Shown piece after piece: positions 42,147 to 49,348 of a DNA stretch of 64,000 bases. The position numbers and the translations under genes are program-made. Each line of letters starts with the position of its first letter. Positions within the stretch are counted from its first letter, which is position 1. The notes beneath the pieces were generated by a model that did not search any database, was not told the origin of the DNA, and saw nothing but the letters and a program-made list of their open reading frames with translations. Origin of the DNA: Roseburia hominis (GTDB taxonomy: Bacteria > Bacillota > Clostridia > Lachnospirales > Lachnospiraceae); NCBI GenBank assembly GCA_040702975.1, contig CP159990.1, positions 3,596,001 through 3,660,000 of the forward strand. Direction: 5' to 3'.

Positions 42147-42379
42147 TCCATGGCCAGAATTGCCTGCTCCTCATCTTCCCCCTGGGCGCGCACGGTAATC
42201 TCATCACCGCACACAATACAAGCCCCCAGCACAGCCATAATGCTGTCTGCGGGAACAATTTTTCCGTTTTTTTCCAACGTCACGTCAGAAGCAAAAGAAG
42301 AAGCAAGCTTAATCATTTTCACCGCCGGTCTGGCGTGAAGGCCTTCCTTAAATTTCACTGTAACCTTTACTTCTTTCAT
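42131..42379 (-). CDS. ptsH: HPr phosphocarrier protein
   Basis: 82 residues. His15 in EGLHARPAVKM accepts phosphate from enzyme I; Ser46 in PADSIMAVLG is the HPr-kinase regulatory site, so it could also be regulated in the classic Firmicute way. It is encoded between IIA (4-nt overlap) and ptsI. A pathway-dedicated HPr inside a sugar operon is less common than the housekeeping one. Confidence 0.94.
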   Translation of the reverse strand: MKEVKVTVKFKEGLHARPAVKMIKLASSFASDVTLEKNGKIVPADSIMAVLGACIVCGDEITVRAQGEDEEQAILAMEQYFA

Positions 42380-42711
42380 ACGTTTTCTTCCTTTCTGCTT
42401 AATCTTGCATTTACGATGCTTCGAAGCAGATCATGCTCGGAGGTTGCGACCATCGACATGTCCATTGCATGCAAAAGCAGCATAGAAAATGGAATCTCTA
42501 CGCCGTTATTCTGCGGAGCCATCAGTTTTTCAAATTGAATTCTATGCGCCTCGGCAAGAAATTCCTGCGCCTGGGTCAGCTTTTTATCAGCCATGGCATA
42601 ATTTTCCGCATTTATCTCATCAAGTGCCTCAAATACGATCGCTCTTCCTTCCCCTGCGCTTGCGATCATCTCCATACAGGCACTGTTTAGTTCTTCCATC
42701 GTCATCTTCAT
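42376..42711 (-). CDS. PTS lactose/cellobiose-family IIA component
   Basis: About 111 residues, an all-helical trimeric IIA. The phospho-accepting His is expected in the segment SMLLLHAMDMSM, with the metal-binding Asp two residues on. The start at 42711 is preferred because AAAGGGG lies 8 nt upstream; the ATG at 42717 is too close to it. Coupled to HPr by a 4-nt overlap. Confidence 0.92.
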   Translation of the reverse strand: MKMTMEELNSACMEMIASAGEGRAIVFEALDEINAENYAMADKKLTQAQEFLAEAHRIQFEKLMAPQNNGVEIPFSMLLLHAMDMSMVATSEHDLLRSIVNARLSRKEENV

Positions 42712-42736
42712 ATGCATTTCCCCTTTCGTCTGCCAT

Positions 42737-43075
42737 TTAGAGTTTTCCGGCCTCTTCCAATGTTTTCAGCATCATATCCAGAACCGCTTCCCCTTTGGCC
42801 AGCCCGTATTCTCTCATGGGAATCAGCATGAACGGCAGATCCTGATACCCTTTTTCTGCCGCAAATTTTTTGATGTCCTGCATCTGTCCCTTGATCTGCG
42901 GTGCGATCAGGACGATATCCAGCCCGCCGAAATCAAAGGTTCTATAACGAAGACTCGCCGAACAGCTGACTGTAAGATTAACGCCCTTCTTCGGCGCCAC
43001 CTTCTTGAGGGCCTCCACGATCATACTTGATGACATAGCCGATGCACAAAGAATCACTGCATGTAGTTCTCTCAT
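42737..43075 (-). CDS. PTS lactose/cellobiose-family IIB component
   Basis: 112 residues. The phospho-cysteine is Cys10 in HAVILCASAMSSSMI, the typical IIB P-loop. It receives phosphate from IIA and passes it to the sugar at IIC. AAGGAGG precedes the ATG. It lies 106 nt after IIC; that gap contains a GGCCGG/CCGGCC hairpin (43104-43122) that may adjust relative expression. Confidence 0.92.
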   Translation of the reverse strand: MRELHAVILCASAMSSSMIVEALKKVAPKKGVNLTVSCSASLRYRTFDFGGLDIVLIAPQIKGQMQDIKKFAAEKGYQDLPFMLIPMREYGLAKGEAVLDMMLKTLEEAGKL

Positions 43076-43181
43076 AACGATTTCCTCCTTTTCACGGGCT
43101 TAAGGCCGGACAACCTCCGGCCACAGCCCTGTTTGGTCTTTTTTCTATTATTCCCACACCTGAAACGAATATGTGAGCAGA

Positions 43182-44480
43182 CTATTTATCGCCTTCAGCT
43201 TCAAGATTTGCCTTTTCTTCCTCCACACAACGCTTCTCATATAGTTTTGCAAACGGATACCAGATAATTCCCATAAGCACGATCAAAATTGCCTGTGCAA
43301 CCACATTTCTCCAGTCGCCGCCGGTGGACAGGTACGGCTGCAGAAGCGGCGGCGTCGTCCATGGAATCTGCACATAGGCAGGACTGATCCAGCCGATTGC
43401 TGTCAAAATGTAACCATACATTGTTCCTAATAATGAAGTTAAAAATACAAACGGAACAAACATCAGCGGATTTAATACGATCGGAACACCGAACATTACC
43501 GGCTCATTTACACAAAAGATACCCGGAAGGAAGGATAATCTTGCCACTTCACGCAGATGAGATGACTTTGATTTCATCCAGAGAACAACCAGTGATAACG
43601 TCATTCCAACGCCGCCGATCATCGTCCAGCTATAGAAAAACGGCTCGGTCAGGATATGCGGCATCGCTTCCCCTGCAGCTACCGCAGCGGCATTGTCCGC
43701 GATATTTGCCAGAAGGAACGGATACATCACTCCCCATACGGTAAAGGAACCGCCGTGAATTCCCACGAACCAGAGCAGCTGCAGAAGCAATGCACAGATA
43801 AATGCAGCGTACCATGTATCGGTGACCGCCAGAAGCGGGGATACGATCGTATTCAAAAGAGCATTAAGATCAAATCCGATTACAACTCTCAGCAGCCAGA
43901 ATGCCACCAGCAGAATCGCCATCGGAAGGAGAGACGCAAAGCTCTGGGCAATTCCGGACGGCACCGACTTCGGCAGTCTGATAATAATATTGTGCTTATA
44001 TGCAAAATGCATGAACTCCGTTACAACGATGGCAACTACAAATAAAGTAAACATTCCCTTTGCCGAGAAACCGGTAACATTTAACGTACCATCCGCCAGA
44101 TTGACCGGCGCCACCGTGATAATGTAGCATGCCACAGTCACGATACTGACGATCGTAGAGTCCAATTCCTCATACATACGCGCCAGCTCAGACCCCAGCG
44201 AGATTGCCAGATACAGAGTCATAAAATTCATCGTCATCGTATAAAGAATGTTCAGCTTCTCTGCATACGGCGCCATCGCATTCGCCCATGACTCCACCGG
44301 CAGACTCGTCAGGATCAGCGGCAGAGAACCGATAATGATCAGTGGAATGGTACGAATAAGTGCTGCCCTGATTGCCGCAAAATGTCTCTGATTTCCCATT
44401 TTCACCAGAGGCGGCGCGATATAACGCTCTATCCAGCCACTGAATTTGTCCATTGTTGCTTCAAATTTGTTTGTCTTCAT
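43182..44480 (-). CDS. PTS lactose/cellobiose-family IIC permease
   Basis: 432 residues with eight to ten membrane segments; the family elements FSGWIERYIAPPLVKMGNQR, RTIPLIIIGSLPLILTSLP, CVNEPVMFGVPIVLNPLM and PWTTPPLLQPYLSTGGDWR are present. It imports and helps phosphorylate an unidentified sugar. GAGGAGG precedes the ATG. It is the transport centre of the ten-gene operon. Confidence 0.95.
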   Translation of the reverse strand: MKTNKFEATMDKFSGWIERYIAPPLVKMGNQRHFAAIRAALIRTIPLIIIGSLPLILTSLPVESWANAMAPYAEKLNILYTMTMNFMTLYLAISLGSELARMYEELDSTIVSIVTVACYIITVAPVNLADGTLNVTGFSAKGMFTLFVVAIVVTEFMHFAYKHNIIIRLPKSVPSGIAQSFASLLPMAILLVAFWLLRVVIGFDLNALLNTIVSPLLAVTDTWYAAFICALLLQLLWFVGIHGGSFTVWGVMYPFLLANIADNAAAVAAGEAMPHILTEPFFYSWTMIGGVGMTLSLVVLWMKSKSSHLREVARLSFLPGIFCVNEPVMFGVPIVLNPLMFVPFVFLTSLLGTMYGYILTAIGWISPAYVQIPWTTPPLLQPYLSTGGDWRNVVAQAILIVLMGIIWYPFAKLYEKRCVEEEKANLEAEGDK

Positions 44481-44535
44481 AGACTTACCTCCTCACTTTT
44501 AAAGTGAAATTCCTTGTTTTTCCTCTCAGTCCCAA

Positions 44536-45612
44536 TCATACACGGGTATGCACTACCTCGGTAAAATCGTTATGTGCATCCCGGTTAGGATCTTCCCCGA
44601 TCTGTTCCGGCGCGAACACCGAAAGCACCTGCACGGCCAGCGTCATAAGAAGAAGCGACTGCGTCAGGGGCCATGCGGGAATCAGAATCCTGTTTTCCTC
44701 TTCCGGAGAATCTCCGGCTGCATCCAGCATGAGAACCTCTTTTGTAACCGTCTGTAAATACCTGAAGGTTTCCTCTGTCAGTTCCTTAAGCGGATGATAC
44801 GTCCGAAAGAGCAGTACGCTGCTGTTCTCATTTAACGCACGATGCATGCCATGCGAAAATTCCCCGATATCGTTGAACATGGTCGGAATACACATGGTCT
44901 CCATCAATTTTAACTGCCCTTCCATAGCAGTGCCGAAATTCATGCCATAGCCAAGAACATAAAGCTCCTTCAGCTGGTTTCCGTAATGCTTCCTCTCACA
45001 CCAGCTGCAGATTTTCGTGGTCAGCGACGGAAATTGTGCAATCTGACCTCTCAGTTCTCCCAGTACCTCCAGTTCATACGCTTCATCTATGATGCCTTTT
45101 TCGCGCCCCAGACTCAGCGCCAGCCTCATAAGCAGCACCAGTGTGGCGCTATACCCCTTCGTCTTGGCATTGCTGTCCTCCGGTCCGCATCCAAGGCTCA
45201 GCATATAATCCGCCCCGCTTCCCACGGGAGACGCCCCTGCAGCGGTAATTCCCAGCGTCTTAAGGCCCTGCTTTTTTGCGCTCTCCATCGCTTCGATCAC
45301 GCCGCTGCTGGTTCCGGTCTGACTGATTGCCGCCACCAGTACCCGTTCTCTTATTTCCTGCGCAATGGAGCCCTCATGATAGCAGAAATTGGCCGGGGTA
45401 TAGGTATACACTCTGACCCCTCCATACTTCGCCATGAAATCTGACACAGCGACAGAAGCATTGTAGGAACTCCCATGAGCGACGAAATAGACCGCTTCCA
45501 GCTTTTTCCCCACATCGGCGGCGAATCTTACGACCTCGTCTGTTTCCAGAAGTTTTTCAAGCACTTCCGGTTCCTCGGCAATATAGTCCCACATAATGCT
45601 CTTACCCATCAT
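44536..45612 (-). CDS. Tandem SIS-domain sugar-phosphate isomerase/deglycase, copy 1
   Basis: 358 residues with two SIS domains like the isomerase half of GlmS. Phosphosugar-binding loops: VAHGSSYNASVAVSDF and AISQTGTSSGVIEAME; the GlmS-like catalytic region is NDIGEFSHGMHRAL. Relatives include fructoselysine-6-phosphate deglycases (FrlB, GfrF). Presence beside a PTS suggests it acts on the phosphorylated import product. A second SIS gene (47084-48100) in the same operon is only distantly similar. Confidence 0.88.
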   Translation of the reverse strand: MMGKSIMWDYIAEEPEVLEKLLETDEVVRFAADVGKKLEAVYFVAHGSSYNASVAVSDFMAKYGGVRVYTYTPANFCYHEGSIAQEIRERVLVAAISQTGTSSGVIEAMESAKKQGLKTLGITAAGASPVGSGADYMLSLGCGPEDSNAKTKGYSATLVLLMRLALSLGREKGIIDEAYELEVLGELRGQIAQFPSLTTKICSWCERKHYGNQLKELYVLGYGMNFGTAMEGQLKLMETMCIPTMFNDIGEFSHGMHRALNENSSVLLFRTYHPLKELTEETFRYLQTVTKEVLMLDAAGDSPEEENRILIPAWPLTQSLLLMTLAVQVLSVFAPEQIGEDPNRDAHNDFTEVVHTRV

Positions 45613-45627
45613 AGCGTCCTCCCTTCC

Positions 45628-46338
45628 TTACAGTCCCAGAAGTTTCTCGGCATTTTTCCCCAGCATCAGTTCCAGATGTTCCTCGTTATCGCAGATATAC
45701 CGGATTTTCTCTATCTCCTGTGCCTCGTCTCCGAACGGTGCGTCCGAAGAATAGAGAACTTTCTCAGGTCCTGCGATTTCATATGCCATCCGAATCACCG
45801 GCACATACGCCCCGCAGGTGCTAAGATAGAAATTCGGGATCTCCTTTGCCAACTGGCATGCTCTTTCATACATCATCGGCACGCCGATATGATATAAGAT
45901 CACCGGCACATCCGGGAATGCCTTTGCCATCTCGGCCCATTTGTCCGGAATGGAAAACATATCTGACTGTCCGTGAACCACCACACATTTGTGATATTTG
46001 CGGCAAAGTTCAAAATACGGGTCCAGCACACTGTGCCGGTCTGCACTGTATCCAAACCGGATCGCATTCAGCTTTAATCCATAAAAATGGTAATCTCTAA
46101 AGCATCTCTCCAGCTGTTCCTCGCCATCCACATCCCACGGGTTGATCACCGCAAAGCCAATCGTCCTATCAGGGTATTTCACACAGCACTCATGGATATA
46201 CTCATTATTAATCGTCTCCAGCTGGGAACATATCATACAGCGATCGACTCCCGACTGCTCCATAATCTCCAGTAGAGACTCCACTTTATAATCTTCTCCC
46301 TTTTTGACTCCGATATGAGCCAGCATATCAATGATCAT
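45628..46338 (-). CDS. Amidohydrolase-fold protein, probably active member of a pair
   Basis: 236 residues of the amidohydrolase-2 (PF04909-like) TIM barrel. Candidate metal ligands: His8 in IIDMLAHIG (the usual HxH is LxH), His in KCVVVHGQSD, His in VILYHIG and Asp in LYSSDAPFG. It begins in a 4-nt overlap with the previous gene and has GGAGG upstream. Likely reaction: hydrolysis of an amide or lactone, or decarboxylation, in the sugar pathway; not determinable here. Confidence 0.82.
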   Translation of the reverse strand: MIIDMLAHIGVKKGEDYKVESLLEIMEQSGVDRCMICSQLETINNEYIHECCVKYPDRTIGFAVINPWDVDGEEQLERCFRDYHFYGLKLNAIRFGYSADRHSVLDPYFELCRKYHKCVVVHGQSDMFSIPDKWAEMAKAFPDVPVILYHIGVPMMYERACQLAKEIPNFYLSTCGAYVPVIRMAYEIAGPEKVLYSSDAPFGDEAQEIEKIRYICDNEEHLELMLGKNAEKLLGL

Positions 46339-47072
46339 TCCCTCACCTCCCGGTCAAGTCCAAAAATTCTGGCTGCATTTTTCCAGAGAACCTTTTCTTC
46401 TCCATCTTCAAAATTCTTTGCCGCATTTCTTACCTTTAAGAGTTCCAATGGATAATATCCGGCATCCGGTGTCCCGGTTCCCAGAAGCACCTGATCGATC
46501 CCGGCCGTCTTCATCGCACGGTGCGTATTAAAATCCATACTGGATGATGTCTCAAGATAGATATTTTTATGATCTTTCGCCACGCTTACCGCACTTGCGT
46601 TATCATATTGAAGTCCCATGCGGCCCATGATAATGTTCACATCCGGATAATCTTCCGCGATTCCTCCGAAAAATACGGGACTTGAGAATACTTCCGCCGC
46701 GCCGTAGCACCACACCACTGCGTGATACTTTCTGCAGACGTCCAAAAGCGGATAGAATACCTCATGCTCACAAAGCATATATCCATGCCGCAGCGGATTC
46801 ATATAAAGCCCTTTGAACCCTTTATTGGCTAACGCATCCTCCAGCTCCTTCGCGCTGCCCTCCTTCCACGGATTCACAGTATAAAGCCCGATAAATCTGT
46901 CAGGATACTTTTTGATCGCCTGATATACCGATTCATTATCCTCACTTTCTGCGTAGCAGCTTATGACCGCGACATCGATTCTGGCCTCGTCCATTTTTTC
47001 CAGAAGCTCCTCCGCCCTGATTTCTTCTTTAAACCTGTGCTTTCCAATCGTATTTGATACATCAATAATCAC
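46335..47072 (-). CDS. Amidohydrolase-fold protein lacking metal ligands
   Basis: 245 residues, starting at GTG (47072) with AGGAGG 7 nt upstream, so that it begins VIIDVSNTIG, aligned with its neighbour's MIIDMLAHIG. It shares the fold landmarks (YPDRFIGLYTVNPWKEGS, GLYMNPLRHGYMLCEHEVFY), but the ligand positions read SNT instead of HxH, WCYGAA instead of VHGQS, IMGRMG instead of LYHIG and LGTGTP instead of SSDAP. It is therefore probably not a metal hydrolase; it may be a partner subunit or binding protein for the neighbour. Confidence 0.82.
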   Translation of the reverse strand: MIIDVSNTIGKHRFKEEIRAEELLEKMDEARIDVAVISCYAESEDNESVYQAIKKYPDRFIGLYTVNPWKEGSAKELEDALANKGFKGLYMNPLRHGYMLCEHEVFYPLLDVCRKYHAVVWCYGAAEVFSSPVFFGGIAEDYPDVNIIMGRMGLQYDNASAVSVAKDHKNIYLETSSSMDFNTHRAMKTAGIDQVLLGTGTPDAGYYPLELLKVRNAAKNFEDGEEKVLWKNAARIFGLDREVRE

Positions 47073-47083
47073 ATGAACACCTC

Positions 47084-48100
47084 CTAATGATCCTTTACCC
47101 AATCAGGACCAAACAGCATACCCAGCATTGTTTCCGCCGCAACACTCTCGATCAACGGCATCAGTGAATCCCGCACTCTGGGAAGTCTGACCACAAAGAC
47201 TCTTTCTTCCTCGGGAATATCGGACGTAGTATACAGCATGACCTTCCCACCATGATCAAGAATAAAATGAAACATCTTCATCTCTTTTGTGCCTTCCTCA
47301 AACACCGGGAAAAACATCTGCGCCAGGTATTCTTCTCCCATCTTCGCACTGTGATACTGCCCATGAGCATAATCTGCACATTCCCATACTGCCGTACAGT
47401 TATGCAGGCCCTCGCGGTATGCCAGGGAAAGCTGCCTTGCTGTTGCCAATGATGTATTGTTCGCCAACAGATCGAAAAGTGTGATTCCCTGAGCAAACTC
47501 AAACATGGGACGCGAATTTTCCTCCCAATGCGCCAGCCAGTCATCCGCCCACGCCGCTGCCTGGCCTACCTCTTCCCAGAATCCATCGTCCAGTTCGCCG
47601 ACGAGCCGATGAGCCAGGATATTTAAGATCAGCATCGTAAGCTCATAGGTTTTACTCGTAATGGAAACCTCTTTCTCAGCGCAGATTGGCAACGTAATAT
47701 CCGCGATTTGGCTCAAAGCACTTCCTTCATTATTATAGATTCCGACTACGGTCGTAACCTCTTTTGCTTTTTCCACCAGTTCCACTACTTCTGCGGAATT
47801 TCCGGACTGGGAAACTGCGATTACCAGAGTCCTGTCGTCCAGTTGTCCAAATTGAAAACGTGATAGTTCAAATGAACTGAACGCAAGCGTCGGAATCCCC
47901 TTTCCCGTCAAATAACTGCGCACGGAATCCATAGCATAAAGGGAGCTCCCCATGCCGGTCAAAACGATTCTGTTCATCTTCCTGTCGTCAAATAAACCGG
48001 CGATGTGCTCAATCTTCCCGGCACCTTCCCCCCGGTAATACTCGGCAGTCTTATGCAGCAGCTTACCCTGCGTACAGACTTCGTCAATGAATCCGTTCAT
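47084..48100 (-). CDS. Tandem SIS-domain sugar-phosphate isomerase/deglycase, copy 2
   Basis: 338 residues, two SIS domains: LTGMGSSLYAMDSVRSYL, AVSQSGNSAEVVELVEKA and the GlmS-like catalytic region VWECADYAHGQYHS. It is the first gene of the operon, 11 nt before the metal-less amidohydrolase-fold gene. AGGAGG lies 9 nt before the ATG. Two SIS enzymes in one operon suggest successive deglycase and isomerase steps, or a heteromeric enzyme. Confidence 0.88.
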   Translation of the reverse strand: MNGFIDEVCTQGKLLHKTAEYYRGEGAGKIEHIAGLFDDRKMNRIVLTGMGSSLYAMDSVRSYLTGKGIPTLAFSSFELSRFQFGQLDDRTLVIAVSQSGNSAEVVELVEKAKEVTTVVGIYNNEGSALSQIADITLPICAEKEVSITSKTYELTMLILNILAHRLVGELDDGFWEEVGQAAAWADDWLAHWEENSRPMFEFAQGITLFDLLANNTSLATARQLSLAYREGLHNCTAVWECADYAHGQYHSAKMGEEYLAQMFFPVFEEGTKEMKMFHFILDHGGKVMLYTTSDIPEEERVFVVRLPRVRDSLMPLIESVAAETMLGMLFGPDWVKDH

Positions 48101-48127
48101 TCTCTCATGCCTCCTTTTCTTTTATAT

Positions 48128-48182
48128 GTTTGTTTTTGTTCGTTTATGTTTTATTTATACCATTTTGCATCGGATTAGTCAA
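48128..48182 (-). promoter_or_regulatory. Promoter and probable DeoR operator of the PTS-SIS operon
   Basis: TTGACT (48182-48177), 17 nt, TATAAA (48159-48154). Just downstream, repeated GTTTGTTTTTGTTCGTTTAT (48128-48148 region, plus strand) covers the start of transcription; similar TTTGTTCTTTTTTG occurs near 48270 before the regulator. These T/G repeats fit DeoR-type operators. Confidence 0.7.
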
Positions 48183-48399
48183 GATAATTTCACTAATTTA
48201 TCATTTTTGTCTGTCATTTTTCTTAATTTTTCTACAAAAGTGAACTTTTAAAGTTCGATATAATACATATTTGTTCTTTTTTGTCTCAAACAGATTGTAT
48301 TCTGCCAAAAGCTATGCTATAATTTTAATAAAAAATAACCAAAAAGTGCCTGATGCAAATACATACAGGCATAATGGGGTATCTCAAAGGAGAATAGTT

Positions 48400-49170
48400 A
48401 TGATTCAAAACAAACGTCTGGAATTAATTATGGATATTTTGCAGCAGGAAAAAAGTGTAGACGTGAACCAACTAAGTGAAATGCTCCATGTAACTCCCAA
48501 AACCATACGTCTGGATTTAAAGAAACTGGAAAATGCAAATGCCCTGCAGCGTGTACATGGAGGAGCTGTTCTTGCCAATTACCAGGTCTCCTCTTTTCCC
48601 ATTCTTTCCCACCGGCAAAGATATGCCACAGAGAAAGCTATGATCGCCAAAAAGGCCTTTTCCCTCCTGAAGGAAAATGATGTCATTCTGCTCGATGACG
48701 GAAGCACAACGCTGGAGCTGGCAAAACTACTGGGGGATTTCAAAATCACGGTGCTGACAAACGATATCTTCATCATGAACGAACTCATGTACAAAACAAA
48801 CGTACACCTGTATGTCATTGGCGGGCTTCTGAAAAGAGACGGGGAGTCCTTCGTGATCAATGGAGAAGATTCTATTCAGTTCATAAAAAAATACCGCGTC
48901 AATAAGATGTTCCTCGGCGTAAGCACCATCGATATTGAAAACGGATTAATGATCTTCTATTATGGAGACCGTTCTACCAAGCGGGCTTTTATGGCCGCAG
49001 CCGATGAGGTAATCTGTATGGCCGATTATACCAAATTCAACCACTCTGCATTTACCCGGATTGCTGATGTGAAAGAGGTCGACACCATCATTACCGACCC
49101 CGCCCTCCCGCAGGAGGAAGCAGACAAATACCGTGCCTTAGGCATCAATGTGATTTATGCGGAGGCTTAA
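48400..49170 (+). CDS. DeoR-family regulator of the PTS-SIS operon
   Basis: 256 residues. N-terminal winged helix: MIQNKRLELIMDILQQEKSV, VNQLSEMLHVTPKTIRLDLK, NALQRVHGGAV. C-terminal phosphosugar sensor: VILLDDGSTTLELAKLLGDF, TVLTNDIFIMNEL, LYVIGGLLKRDGE, EVICMADYTKFNHSAF. The start at 48400 has AAAGGAG 7 nt upstream; the longer in-frame reading begins in the operator region. Divergent from the operon it presumably represses until a sugar phosphate binds. Confidence 0.93.
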   Translation: MIQNKRLELIMDILQQEKSVDVNQLSEMLHVTPKTIRLDLKKLENANALQRVHGGAVLANYQVSSFPILSHRQRYATEKAMIAKKAFSLLKENDVILLDDGSTTLELAKLLGDFKITVLTNDIFIMNELMYKTNVHLYVIGGLLKRDGESFVINGEDSIQFIKKYRVNKMFLGVSTIDIENGLMIFYYGDRSTKRAFMAAADEVICMADYTKFNHSAFTRIADVKEVDTIITDPALPQEEADKYRALGINVIYAEA

Positions 49171-49178
49171 ATGACAGT

Positions 49179-49268
49179 TATACCCAAGGGCATCCCGTAT
49201 GGCCATTCGGCCGTTTCACAAGGTATACCCAAGGGCATCCCGTATGGCCATTCGGCCGTTTCACAAGG
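49179..49268. repeat. Two perfect tandem copies of a 45-bp element (third copy at 53762-53806)
   Basis: Units 49179-49223 and 49224-49268 are identical, beginning TATACCCAAGGGCATCCCGT and ending TTTCACAAGG, with the palindromic GGCCATTCGGCC inside. They start 8 bp after the deoR-type stop codon. Confidence 0.9.
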
Positions 49269-49282
49269 TATGCTTGGTAAAA

Positions 49283-49316
49283 GAAAACGAGATGGCTTTT
49301 TGCTCATCTCGTTTTC
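49283..49316. terminator. Bidirectional terminator between DeoR regulator and nrdD
   Basis: GAAAACGAGATG (49283-49294) and CATCTCGTTTTC (49305-49316) are perfect complements between convergent genes. Confidence 0.82.
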
Positions 49317-49348
49317 CATGTATAGTACTTTCTTTATACTACTTGCTT

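Noticed and set aside
42064..42258. ORF with repeated peptide SILHRI.GRER
   Set aside because: The repeat comes from the 36-bp duplication at the ptsH 3' end; the frame is antisense-shifted within ptsH and has no ribosome site.
49179..49268. CRISPR or IS end
   Set aside because: Two adjoining identical units without spacers, no cas genes and no transposase nearby.
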